From contig CAYMAS010000001.1 in assembly GCA_964388485.1 (NCBI GenBank), positions 1 through 64,000 on the forward strand: a stretch of 64,000 nt of DNA, read 5' to 3'. The position numbers and the translations under genes were made by a program. Below the pieces are notes generated by a model. That model saw nothing but the letters and a program-made list of their open reading frames with translations. It did no database searches and had not been told where the DNA came from. Source of the DNA: JBCDKH01 sp964388485. Its GTDB lineage: Bacteria > Planctomycetota > Phycisphaerae > Tepidisphaerales > Tepidisphaeraceae. Below, in pieces: positions 40,926-48,629 of the stretch. Position 1 is the stretch's first letter; each line of letters begins with the position of its first letter.

Positions 40926-42872
40926 CTATCGGCCTCGCAACGCGCAGTATGCCAGCCGCCACGACTGCTTGCTGAGCGGCTTTTCCCTCAGAAGTCGGCC
41001 GGCGAACCCGCGGGCGGCTCGCAGGTCGTTGCGCTTCATCGCCATCCAGCCCCATTGATTCAGCTGCTCGGCCGCGGGCTTGGGCAGCGACGTCTCGATC
41101 TGGTCCTCCGTGATCGCCGGCAACCCGCGTCGCTCGCGAGCCTCGGCGACGATGCCGAGCACCCGGCCGACCTGTTCTTCACGGCGGGCGTGGCTGACGC
41201 TCTTGGGGTGCAGCCGATACGACACGACGCGCTCCTCGATGTTACCAATCCGGCCGACCTCGGCGAGTCGGAGAAAGAGGTCGACGTCTTCAGCCGTGTC
41301 GAACTTCGTCCGATAGCCGCCGGCTTGTTCGAGCGCGTCCCGCCTCATCGCCGCGGCGGGGTGGAGAATGACGCCGCCTTTGCCGCGGAGGTGGTGCTGG
41401 TCGAGCGTGTCGTGGTCGTCGGGCGTGTCCGCGACGCCGAGCTCGAAGCCGTACGGGTCGATGTAGTTCGCACCGCCGCCGACGAGAACGAGGTCGGGCC
41501 GATTCTCGAAAGCCTTCAACTGCAACTCCGCCCGTCGCGGCATCGAGACGTCATCGGCGTCCATTCGCAGAATCACATCCGCCCGACACGCCGCGACGCT
41601 GTCGATGATGCTTTGCGCCAGACCCTCGGGCTTGCCGCGTGGCCGGTGGATGACGCGCAGTCGGCTGTCGCGTCGGGCGATGCGGTCGAGGATCTCGCCT
41701 GTCGCGTCGACGCTGCCGTCGTTGACGGCGACGACTTCCAGGTCGCGCATCGTCTGTCGCAGGCAGCTCCACGTCGCCTCCTCAATCCAGAGCTCGACGT
41801 CCTTGGCCGGCATCGCGAAGCTCACCCGCGGCGGCGGGCTGCCGTCGGGGCGGTAGACGTTGAGGTAGCGAGTGTCCGGCGCAAAGAAGTCCGGATGCCA
41901 TCGGCGCGCCAGGCGGTTTTCGATCTTCAGGGCCAGCTCGAGGCTCTTGCGTCGTGCCAGCAGGTACGCCTGGCCTTCCAGCATTTGCCGTCTTGAGCAG
42001 AGGTCGCGAGCGAAGGCGGTTCGCCAGAAAGCTCGGGCCTCGCGGCCGTCGTGTTTGCTGTCGAGCTCGATTGCGACGCGGAAGATCAAAGCCGCTAACG
42101 CCGTCCGGTGCTTCGGGGCGAGCGGCCCGTGCTGGTGGAAGAAGTCGATGATCTTGTCGAGCGTCTGCGACCATTCGACCGCGTACTCGCGATGCCGCCA
42201 CGCCTCGCCGCCGATGCTGCGGCGTCGGGCACCGGCGATCCGCCACGCGTGATCCGCCTCGGCGGGATCAGCCATCTTCTCGTACTCCAGGCCCAGCAAA
42301 AGGGCCCGGACGTGAAACTCCCAATCCTGCCGACTCGTCGCCGCCTCGTCCCAGGGCCCGACCTTGTCGAGTGCTTCACGTCGCCACAGCGGCGAGGCGG
42401 TTTGCCAGACGACATCGAGCCGCAGGAACCGATCCAGATCGTCGCCGACGTCCGCTTCGTCGCGATCAAGTCGGTTCCAGAACAGCGGCAGGTCACCATC
42501 TGCCTTACGGAACATCCGGCAAGGCCAAACGGCGAAGTCGAGCGATGGTGCGTTGTCGAGAGTCGCGACGCGTCGTTCCAGGCACGTCGCGTCGAGGAGG
42601 TCGTCGCTGTCGAGAAACAACACGAAGTCGCCGGTGGCTTCGGCTACGCCGGCGTTGCGGGCGGCGGGTGCGCCTCGGCGGTCATAGGGCAGTCGCGCGA
42701 AACGAAACCGCTCGTCCTGCTCCGCGACGACGGCCGCGACTTCCGGGCCGCTGCGATCGTCGATGACGAGCACCTCGATGTCGTGCAACGTCTGCCGGGC
42801 GACGCTGGCGAGCGTCTCGCGAAGCTCCTCGGCTCGGTCGTGAACCGGGATGATGACGCTGACTCGAGGCAT
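40926..42872 (-). CDS. Tandem two-domain family 2 glycosyltransferase
   Basis: This 648-residue protein carries two GT-A domains. The first (about 1-240) has VSVIIPVHDRAEELRETLAS, VIDDRSG and FLDSDDLLDATCLERR. After a helical linker (about 240-350), the second (about 355-600) has VSFAMPAKDVELWIEEATWS, VAVNDGSVDATGE, LRMDADDVSMPRR and TAEDVDLFLRLAEVGRIGNI. Both DxD sites are intact, so it may add two sugars in turn, as other two-domain polymerising enzymes do. ATG 42872 is chosen. The second domain and C-terminal tail resemble the separate enzyme encoded next to it, which suggests fusion of a duplicate. Confidence 0.88.
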   Translation of the reverse strand: MPRVSVIIPVHDRAEELRETLASVARQTLHDIEVLVIDDRSGPEVAAVVAEQDERFRFARLPYDRRGAPAARNAGVAEATGDFVLFLDSDDLLDATCLERRVATLDNAPSLDFAVWPCRMFRKADGDLPLFWNRLDRDEADVGDDLDRFLRLDVVWQTASPLWRREALDKVGPWDEAATSRQDWEFHVRALLLGLEYEKMADPAEADHAWRIAGARRRSIGGEAWRHREYAVEWSQTLDKIIDFFHQHGPLAPKHRTALAALIFRVAIELDSKHDGREARAFWRTAFARDLCSRRQMLEGQAYLLARRKSLELALKIENRLARRWHPDFFAPDTRYLNVYRPDGSPPPRVSFAMPAKDVELWIEEATWSCLRQTMRDLEVVAVNDGSVDATGEILDRIARRDSRLRVIHRPRGKPEGLAQSIIDSVAACRADVILRMDADDVSMPRRAELQLKAFENRPDLVLVGGGANYIDPYGFELGVADTPDDHDTLDQHHLRGKGGVILHPAAAMRRDALEQAGGYRTKFDTAEDVDLFLRLAEVGRIGNIEERVVSYRLHPKSVSHARREEQVGRVLGIVAEARERRGLPAITEDQIETSLPKPAAEQLNQWGWMAMKRNDLRAARGFAGRLLREKPLSKQSWRLAYCALRGR

Positions 42873-42879
42873 GACGAGG

Positions 42880-44142
42880 CTACCGAACTTCAACCCATTC
42901 GGCGGGAAGCACGACGGTGCTTTGGGCCGCGGTCGGCACCTTACCCGTGCCGAGCAGGTCGCTGTAGACGACCTCCAGATCCGCGGCCCGTTCGAGACGT
43001 TCGAGGATCGTAAAGCCATCGGCGGCGACAAGCTCGACGTGGTACGTGCCCGGTGCCAGCGGCAGGCTCGGGACGTGGCAGCGTAGCTGCTTGTGGCTTG
43101 CTCCCTTGAGGACGAGGTTGGCGTTGTACTCGCTGTGGAAGAGCGCGACGCGTTGACCGCGGCCGTTGAGAATGGCCACGGCCGCGGTGATGTTGCCCGG
43201 CTGGTCGAAGTCGACCATGGTCACGTCGAACGTGATCGACTTACCAGTTGCAATCGCTCCGATTTCGCGACCGGTGTCGTCGGTCATGGTGAGGTCGACG
43301 AAAATCGGCGGACGCTTTTTGTCGGTCGTCCGTGGCCGCTGTGACAGCGGCACGCCCGCGGCCTGTTCGCGTCCGCCGAGGTAGCGGGTGATACCTTCCT
43401 CGGTCTCCATCCGCTCGCTAGCCCGGCCGCCGTCGACGACCATGACGCTCTGGCACAAGCTCGCGACCGCGTCCATCTGGTGGCTGACGAACAGGACCGT
43501 CCGCCCCTCGTTGACGACGTCGTTCATCTTGCCCAGGCACTTCTTCTGGAACGCCGCATCACCGACGGCGAGCACCTCGTCGACGATCATGATCTGCGGA
43601 TCAAGGTGGGCCGCGACGCTGAAGGCGAGGCGGACGTACATGCCGCTTGAGTAGCGTTTGACGGGCGTGTCGAGAAACTTGCCAACCTCGCTAAAGTCGA
43701 CGATGTCGTCGAACTTTCGCTTGATTTCCTCACGTTTCATCCCGAGGATTGCTCCGTTGAGGTAGACGTTTTCGCGGCCGGTCAGCTCCGGGTGAAAGCC
43801 GGTGCCGACTTCGAGCAACGACGAGACGCGGCCGCGAAGGGTGATCTTGCCGGCGGTGGGTTCAACGATGCGGCTGAGGATTTTGAGCAGCGTGCTCTTG
43901 CCTGCGCCGTTGCGTCCGATGATGCCCACCGTCTCGCCGGCACCGATCTCGAAGTTGACGTCCTTGAGCGCCCAGAAGGTGTCGTCGGCTTCCGACCAGT
44001 CTTCGCTGAGGCGGCGACGCGTGTCGCGGAGGGTCCGCTTGAGGTAGCCGCCGATGCCACGGAAGGCGCTGCGGGCTTCTCTGTCGTCGATGCCGATGCG
44101 GTAGGCCTTGGCGAGGTTGTCGACGTGGACGGCGGGGAGCAT
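42880..44142 (-). CDS. Polysaccharide ABC exporter ATPase (Wzt type)
   Basis: The 420-residue nucleotide-binding subunit powers export of a lipid-linked polysaccharide. Its ABC domain (about 1-250) has Walker A GIIGRNGAGKST, the ENVYLNGAILGM block typical of the KpsT/Wzt group, signature YSSGM, Walker B IMIVDEVLAVGD and the switch SHQMDAV. The C-terminal 160 residues form an extra beta-sandwich domain like Wzt-C, which in known systems binds the modified glycan end. Its permease partner is encoded just upstream, with the heptamer repeat between. The substrate-recognition domain suggests a capped O-antigen-like glycan. Confidence 0.92.
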   Translation of the reverse strand: MLPAVHVDNLAKAYRIGIDDREARSAFRGIGGYLKRTLRDTRRRLSEDWSEADDTFWALKDVNFEIGAGETVGIIGRNGAGKSTLLKILSRIVEPTAGKITLRGRVSSLLEVGTGFHPELTGRENVYLNGAILGMKREEIKRKFDDIVDFSEVGKFLDTPVKRYSSGMYVRLAFSVAAHLDPQIMIVDEVLAVGDAAFQKKCLGKMNDVVNEGRTVLFVSHQMDAVASLCQSVMVVDGGRASERMETEEGITRYLGGREQAAGVPLSQRPRTTDKKRPPIFVDLTMTDDTGREIGAIATGKSITFDVTMVDFDQPGNITAAVAILNGRGQRVALFHSEYNANLVLKGASHKQLRCHVPSLPLAPGTYHVELVAADGFTILERLERAADLEVVYSDLLGTGKVPTAAQSTVVLPAEWVEVR

Positions 44143-44153
44143 GGGGCGGCAGA

Positions 44154-44230
44154 AGTAGTGAGTATCGGGTAGCGAGTACCGAGCTGTGAGTGTCGGAGGA
44201 TTCAGTACTCGCTACTCACTGCTCGGTACT
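44154..44230. repeat. Inverted heptamer array between Wzm and Wzt genes
   Basis: Eleven 7-nt units are visible. Six are of the AGTACCG type (for example AGTATCG, GGTAGCG, AGTACCG), then comes a GAGGATT centre, then four of the complementary CGGTACT type. The array can fold back on itself. It lies 7 nt downstream of the permease stop codon and 12 nt before the ATPase start. The related direct array at 3669-3710 also follows a stop codon. Confidence 0.75.
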
Positions 44231-44236
44231 TCCGAC

Positions 44237-45115
44237 CTACGCGATGTCGGCGAAGCGGCGTTCGACGCGGCGGAAGTAGGCGATGCCGGCGAGGAGCAGG
44301 AGCGGGCTGATGATCACGCTGCCGGCGATGAGGGGCCAGTTCCAGGCGTCGCCGATGATGGCGCTTCGCCACGCGCTGACGATGCCGGCATAGGGATTGA
44401 TCGCCAGAATCCACGACTTGCCGCCGAGGGCCTTGTCAATGTCTTCGAGCGGAAAGACGACGGCACTGAGCCAAAGGCCGAACTGTGTGAAGAAGGGAAT
44501 GAGGAAGCGGACGTCGCGGTACAGGACCGTGATGCCGCTCAGTAGTACCGCGGTGCCGGCGCCGGCGAGGAGGGTCAGCGGCACGAGCAGCGGGATCGCC
44601 AGGAGGTTCCAGGTGGGCGTGTACTCGCCCGTCGAGGCGAAGTAGATGCCGAAGCCCGCTGCGACGAGAAAGGCCATGAGCATGTCGACCATCGCCGTGC
44701 CGCACGCAGCGGCCGGGATGAAGACGCGTGGCAGGTAGATTTTGCTGAGGAGCTGCTGGTTGTTGACGAGCGACTGGCCGCCGTCGTTGACGCACTTTTG
44801 CAGGAACATCCACGGCGTCATGCCGGCCGCGAGGACGAGCAGCCACGGAGCCTTGCCCCCTTCGCCGAAGCCGAGCAGCATGCCGATGATGCCGTAAATC
44901 AAACTGCTGACGAGCGGCACCACCAGCGCCCACGCAAGGCCTAACGCCGCCATCTTGTAGCGGACCTTGACGTCGCGCCAGACGAGGAAGTAGAGCAGCT
45001 CGCGATGCGTGACGAGCTCCCGCAGGTACGCCGCGTCGATGCCGCTGGACCGCGGTTCGATGACCTGGACCGGGCGGTCGTCGAGTGGATCGGGCTGCGC
45101 GTGCGGCGGGTTCAT
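44237..45115 (-). CDS. Polysaccharide ABC exporter permease (Wzm type)
   Basis: The 292-residue ABC-2 permease has six hydrophobic segments from about residue 55 on (for example LGLAWALVVPLVSSLIYGII and LLVPLTLLAGAGTAVLLSGI). It also has the motif YRDVRFLIPFFTQFGLWLSA and a final FRRVERRFADIA, standard for Wzm/TagG permeases. An N-terminal cytosolic stretch contains LRELVTHRELLYFLVWRDVK, the usual opening. ATG 45115 is used; GTG 45178 would add 21 residues and leave 12 nt to the HIT gene. Together with the ATPase it forms the exporter for the glycan built by the downstream enzymes. Confidence 0.92.
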   Translation of the reverse strand: MNPPHAQPDPLDDRPVQVIEPRSSGIDAAYLRELVTHRELLYFLVWRDVKVRYKMAALGLAWALVVPLVSSLIYGIIGMLLGFGEGGKAPWLLVLAAGMTPWMFLQKCVNDGGQSLVNNQQLLSKIYLPRVFIPAAACGTAMVDMLMAFLVAAGFGIYFASTGEYTPTWNLLAIPLLVPLTLLAGAGTAVLLSGITVLYRDVRFLIPFFTQFGLWLSAVVFPLEDIDKALGGKSWILAINPYAGIVSAWRSAIIGDAWNWPLIAGSVIISPLLLLAGIAYFRRVERRFADIA

Positions 45116-45190
45116 CGCGAGCGAGTCGTGAGGGTGCAGCGCATGAAGATCGGCCGTGGCGGCAGTCGTCACCTTCACCGTATCGGCACG

Positions 45191-45763
45191 TCAATCGTCC
45201 GACTGCAGCCGGGCGTCGAGATGGTCCCAAAGCGTCTCAGGCATCTGCGGCACGACGCGGACCTCGCCGACGACGCTCATGAAGTTCGTGTCGCCCGACC
45301 ATCGCGGGACGATGTGCTGGTGCAGATGCCCCGGCACGCCCGCTCCGGCGGCGGTGCCGAGATTGATGCCGACGTTGAAGCCCTGCGGATTCATCTCGTC
45401 GCGAAGCAGGCGGATGGCACGGCAGGTGGCATCGTGCAGTTCGGCGGCTTCGTTGGTCGTGAGGTCTTCGAGGTTCGCCACGTGCCGACGCGGGGCGATC
45501 ATGAGGTGACCCGACGTGTACGGGAAGCGGTTGATGAGGGCGACCGTGTGTCGGTCGACCCAGAGGACGAGCCGTCGGCGGCGGGCTTCCTTGGGATCCT
45601 CGCCCAGGTCATCGATCGCCACCTGCACGTTCGCCGCGGCACAGAGGAAGCAGCCGTTGTACCGCTTCGTCAGCGGGTCGGTCTCGGAGGGCGAGCGTTC
45701 GAGCGAGCGAATGTAGTCCATCCGCCACGGGGCGTGAAGCTGGTCGCGAGCGGTGTCGGGCAC
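45191..45763 (-). CDS. HIT family nucleotide hydrolase/transferase
   Basis: The 190-residue protein ends its catalytic region with GVPGHLHQHIVPRWSGDTNF, the HxHxH nucleotide-binding motif. It begins with the conserved QLHAPWRMDYIRS and a possible zinc-type CFLCAA. Members cleave or transfer nucleotidyl groups; the APWRM-start subgroup resembles Ap4A phosphorylases. GTG 45763 is chosen because the conserved QLHAPWR block needs it and TACCGT lies five bases upstream. It precedes the exporter operon on the same strand. Confidence 0.88.
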   Translation of the reverse strand: MPDTARDQLHAPWRMDYIRSLERSPSETDPLTKRYNGCFLCAAANVQVAIDDLGEDPKEARRRRLVLWVDRHTVALINRFPYTSGHLMIAPRRHVANLEDLTTNEAAELHDATCRAIRLLRDEMNPQGFNVGINLGTAAGAGVPGHLHQHIVPRWSGDTNFMSVVGEVRVVPQMPETLWDHLDARLQSDD

Positions 45764-45768
45764 GGGCG

Positions 45769-45774
45769 ACGGTA
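45769..45774 (-). promoter_or_regulatory. -10 box TACCGT before HIT gene
   Basis: On the minus strand TACCGT ends 5 nt before GTG 45763. It confirms the GTG start and lies between plsY's stop and the HIT gene. Confidence 0.5.
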
Positions 45775-45779
45775 CGACG

Positions 45780-46442
45780 TCAGGTTCTGACTTCCGTGCC
45801 AGCGAGCAGGCGACGCACGTTCGACCGGTGCCGCCAGATGAGCAGAGCGGAGACAAGCGAGAGAATCAGCAGAATCGGCCACTGCTTCGACAACGGCCAG
45901 TTGAAGACGGCGGCAATCGCCAGGTAGCTCACCGGCAAGACCGCCGCGGCAACCATGCTGCCGACGCTGACGAACCGTGTCAGCTTGAACGCGATCACAA
46001 ATGCCGCCAATCCCACGAGGCCCGGCAGCGTCAGGTACGGAAAGACGCCCAACACCAGACCCAGCCCGCACGCGACGCCCTTGCCCCCCTTGAAGCCGAG
46101 GAACGGCGAGAAGACGTGCCCGACGATCGCCGCCACGCCCACGCCGATCCAGAGGCCGAACGTGAGGGCGGAGCGGTCGGCTGACTCCGTACTGGCGTGA
46201 ACCAGGACCGACGCCACCGCCGCCGGCACGAGGGCCTTCATCGCATCGAGCGCGAGCACGAGAAAGAAGTACCGCTTGCCGAGGGCTCGTCCCGCGTTGG
46301 TCGCCCCGACGTTCCCGCTGCCGACGCTCTTGAGATCAATGCCGCGGCGTTTGGCGATCAGCACGCCGAACGGGATGCCGCCCAGGACGTACGCCGCCGG
46401 GAGCAGCAGTGCGAGAACGAGGTGGAGCGTCTGGACGGACAC
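45780..46442 (-). CDS. plsY: Acyl-phosphate glycerol-3-phosphate acyltransferase PlsY
   Basis: PlsY transfers the acyl group from acyl phosphate to glycerol 3-phosphate, the first step of phospholipid synthesis. The 220-residue membrane protein has the three known motifs: GSGNVGATNAGRALG (motif 1), GHVFSPFLGFKGGKGVACGL (motif 2) and a later TRFVSVGSM region (motif 3). About five transmembrane helices are visible. The GTG start at 46442 is supported by TAGCGT seven bases upstream. plsX is not nearby. Confidence 0.94.
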   Translation of the reverse strand: MSVQTLHLVLALLLPAAYVLGGIPFGVLIAKRRGIDLKSVGSGNVGATNAGRALGKRYFFLVLALDAMKALVPAAVASVLVHASTESADRSALTFGLWIGVGVAAIVGHVFSPFLGFKGGKGVACGLGLVLGVFPYLTLPGLVGLAAFVIAFKLTRFVSVGSMVAAAVLPVSYLAIAAVFNWPLSKQWPILLILSLVSALLIWRHRSNVRRLLAGTEVRT

Positions 46443-46449
46443 GCGTCTG

Positions 46450-46455
46450 ACGCTA
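46450..46455 (-). promoter_or_regulatory. -10 box TAGCGT before plsY
   Basis: On the minus strand TAGCGT ends 7 nt before GTG 46442. Confidence 0.45.
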
Positions 46456-46464
46456 CGTCTTCTG

Positions 46465-47484
46465 TCATTCCAAGAACGTCGCGTCCCCGTAGCTGAAGAA
46501 GCGGTATCGCTCCTCGATCGCGTGCTGATAGATCCCGCGTCGTGCCTCCGACCCGACGAAGGCATCGACCATCGCAATGAGGGTGCTCCGCGGCAGGTGG
46601 AAGTTCGTCCACAACGCGTTCACCCGCTTCCACGCGTACGGCGGCTTGATGAAGATCGCCGTGTCGCCGACGTGCGGCGTCATCTCGGCAGCCCCTTCCA
46701 GAACACGGGCCGACGTCGTGCCGATCGCGACCACCCGGCGGCCGTCGCGCTTTGCTGCGTTGACGATGTCGCAACACGCGGCCGGCAGTTCGTACCGCTC
46801 GCGGTGCATGTCGTGGTCGTCGAGATCGTCGGCGGACACGGGCCGAAACGTACCGACGCCGACGTGGAGCGTCAGCGACGTCCGGATGACGCCGCGTTCA
46901 TCGAGGCGACGCAGCAACTCGTCCGTGAAGTGCAACCCCGCCGTCGGCGCCGCCACGCTGCCGGGGGTGGTGGCGTAGACGGTCTGATATCGCTCGCGAT
47001 CCGCCGGCTCGTCCTCGTCGCGGCCGATGTAGGGCGGCAAGGGCATCCGACCGACTTCCGCCAAAACCAACTCCGCCGGCCGATCGTCCTCCACCGCCAA
47101 CCGGTAGACGCCGCCGCCGAGCTTCTCGATCACCCGCACCGGTGGCCCCTCGGGATCGAACCGCCAAGGCTCCTTCGTCTCGATCTGCCCAGGCCCCTTG
47201 AGCATCGCTTGCCACGTCCCGTCCTCGTTCGTGCCGAGAAACAACCCGCCGACGCGGCCGCCGGTCGGCTTGACCAGCGTGATCTTCGCAGGCGTCACCT
47301 TCGCGTCGTTGAACACCAAGACGTCGCCTGCGCGCAACAACTCCGGCAGATCGCTCACCACCCGATCCGCGATCACGTCGCCGTCCCGCCGGTAGTGCAG
47401 CAGCCGGGCCGCGTCGCGTCGCCTAGCCGGGTGCTTGGCGATCAGGTCGTCGGGCAACGCAAAGTCGAGCTCGTCCGTCCGCAC
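46465..47484 (-). CDS. queA: tRNA ribosyltransferase-isomerase QueA
   Basis: QueA transfers the ribosyl part of S-adenosylmethionine to preQ1 in tRNA, forming epoxyqueuosine. The 339-residue protein has the full set of family blocks: FALPDDLIAKHPARRRD at the N-terminus, VFNDAKVTPAKI, TAGLHFTDELLRRLDERGV, LHVGVGTFRPV, HMHRERYELP and the C-terminal TNFHLPRSTLIAMVDAFVG. The start is GTG 47484, with TATCTT five bases upstream. It diverges from an oxidoreductase gene across 47 bp. Confidence 0.95.
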   Translation of the reverse strand: MRTDELDFALPDDLIAKHPARRRDAARLLHYRRDGDVIADRVVSDLPELLRAGDVLVFNDAKVTPAKITLVKPTGGRVGGLFLGTNEDGTWQAMLKGPGQIETKEPWRFDPEGPPVRVIEKLGGGVYRLAVEDDRPAELVLAEVGRMPLPPYIGRDEDEPADRERYQTVYATTPGSVAAPTAGLHFTDELLRRLDERGVIRTSLTLHVGVGTFRPVSADDLDDHDMHRERYELPAACCDIVNAAKRDGRRVVAIGTTSARVLEGAAEMTPHVGDTAIFIKPPYAWKRVNALWTNFHLPRSTLIAMVDAFVGSEARRGIYQHAIEERYRFFSYGDATFLE

Positions 47485-47489
47485 GCGGC

Positions 47490-47495
47490 AAGATA
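47490..47495 (-). promoter_or_regulatory. -10 box TATCTT before queA
   Basis: On the minus strand TATCTT ends 5 nt before GTG 47484. Confidence 0.5.
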
Positions 47496-47519
47496 GTCCG
47501 CACCAGCGGAGATAGCCGG

Positions 47520-47525
47520 TACCGT
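47520..47525 (+). promoter_or_regulatory. -10 box TACCGT before oxidoreductase gene
   Basis: TACCGT ends 6 nt before ATG 47532, in the 47-bp gap shared with queA. Confidence 0.5.
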
Positions 47526-47531
47526 GTCGTC

Positions 47532-48560
47532 ATGCCGGACTCGAACAAGCCATTCCGCTGGGGCATTCTCGGGACGGGCAACATCGCCCGCCAGTTCTGC
47601 CGCGACCTTCAGAAGCTGCCGGGCCACCGCGTCCACCTTGTCGGCAGCCGAAGTCCCGATCGTGCTGCCGACTTCGCCCAGGAGTTCGGCGGCACCGCGG
47701 CGGACGATTATCAAGGACTTCTCGACGATCCCGGTGTCGATGGGGTTTACGTCGCCGTGCCCAACACGCTCCATGCCGAGTGGACGATGGGGGCGTTGAG
47801 CGAAGGTCGGCACGTTCTGTGCGAAAAGCCGCTCGGTACCAGCGTCGCCGAGGCTGAGCAGATGTTCGCCGCTGCCGAGAAGGCGAACCGCACGCTGGTC
47901 GAGGCGTTCATGTACCGCTCGCACCCGCAGACGCAGGCCCTCGTCGCCGCCGCTCGCGACGGCACCATCGGCCAGCTCACGCACATCCGGGCCAGCTTCT
48001 GCTACCGCACGACGCAAATCGACGGCAACGTCCGCTTCGACAGCGACCTCGCGGGTGGGGCCCTGATGGACGTCGGCTGCTACTGCCTCGACGTCTCGCT
48101 GCTCCTGGCCGACAGCGAGCCGACGCACGTCAGCGCCACGACCCGCCGGCACGAGCGCGACGTCGACGTCATGACCGCCGGCACGATTGGCTTCGCCAAT
48201 GGCGTCCAGGCGACCTTCACCTGCGGACTCGACACGCAGTGCGACAACACCCTCGTCCTCGCCGGCACCGGCGGGTACATCGCGGCAGAGTGGCCCTGGA
48301 AACCAAAGCAGGACGCTTCGTTCCTCGTGAAACAATCGGCCAAACCGCGGCAGGAGTTGGCCCCCGACGAAGTCGCCGGCCCGCCTCCGGAGCGACGCGT
48401 CGAAACGCCCAGCGACCTGCCGCTCTACGCCCTCGAAGCCAAAGCCTTTGCCGCGACTGTGCGGGACGGAGCAACGCCGTTCATGACCCGCGACGATTCG
48501 ATCCGCCTCGCCCGGCTGCTCGACCGCGTGCGATCCGAGGCCGTTCTCGTCCCCTCGTAG
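47532..48560 (+). CDS. Gfo/Idh/MocA family oxidoreductase
   Basis: The 342-residue protein has the Rossmann motif WGILGTGNIARQF, the family signature HVLCEKPLGTSVAEAEQM and the active-site segment LAGGALMDVGCYCLDVSLLL. VEAFMYRSHPQ is the block typical of glucose-fructose-oxidoreductase and dihydrodiol-dehydrogenase relatives. It probably oxidises a sugar or cyclic diol with NAD(P). Its stop codon TAG (48558-48560) is part of the left arm of the palindromic repeat that follows. Unlike the first copy of this family in the window (16542), it is not in an operon. Confidence 0.9.
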   Translation: MPDSNKPFRWGILGTGNIARQFCRDLQKLPGHRVHLVGSRSPDRAADFAQEFGGTAADDYQGLLDDPGVDGVYVAVPNTLHAEWTMGALSEGRHVLCEKPLGTSVAEAEQMFAAAEKANRTLVEAFMYRSHPQTQALVAAARDGTIGQLTHIRASFCYRTTQIDGNVRFDSDLAGGALMDVGCYCLDVSLLLADSEPTHVSATTRRHERDVDVMTAGTIGFANGVQATFTCGLDTQCDNTLVLAGTGGYIAAEWPWKPKQDASFLVKQSAKPRQELAPDEVAGPPPERRVETPSDLPLYALEAKAFAATVRDGATPFMTRDDSIRLARLLDRVRSEAVLVPS

Positions 48561-48624
48561 GGTGGGCCCCGGCCCACTATCCGCAACTCGGGGCAACCAG
48601 ATGGTGGGCTAGGGCCCACCCTAC
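48557..48624. repeat. GTAGGGTGGGCCCC palindrome providing an oxidoreductase stop codon
   Basis: This 68-nt copy starts within the last codons of the oxidoreductase gene, so the TAG of GTAGGG is the stop. It ends 6 nt from the stop codon of the convergent pilin-like gene. Both arms carry one or two changes (CCCACTATC, GGGCTAGGGC). Confidence 0.9.
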
Positions 48625-48629
48625 GGAAA

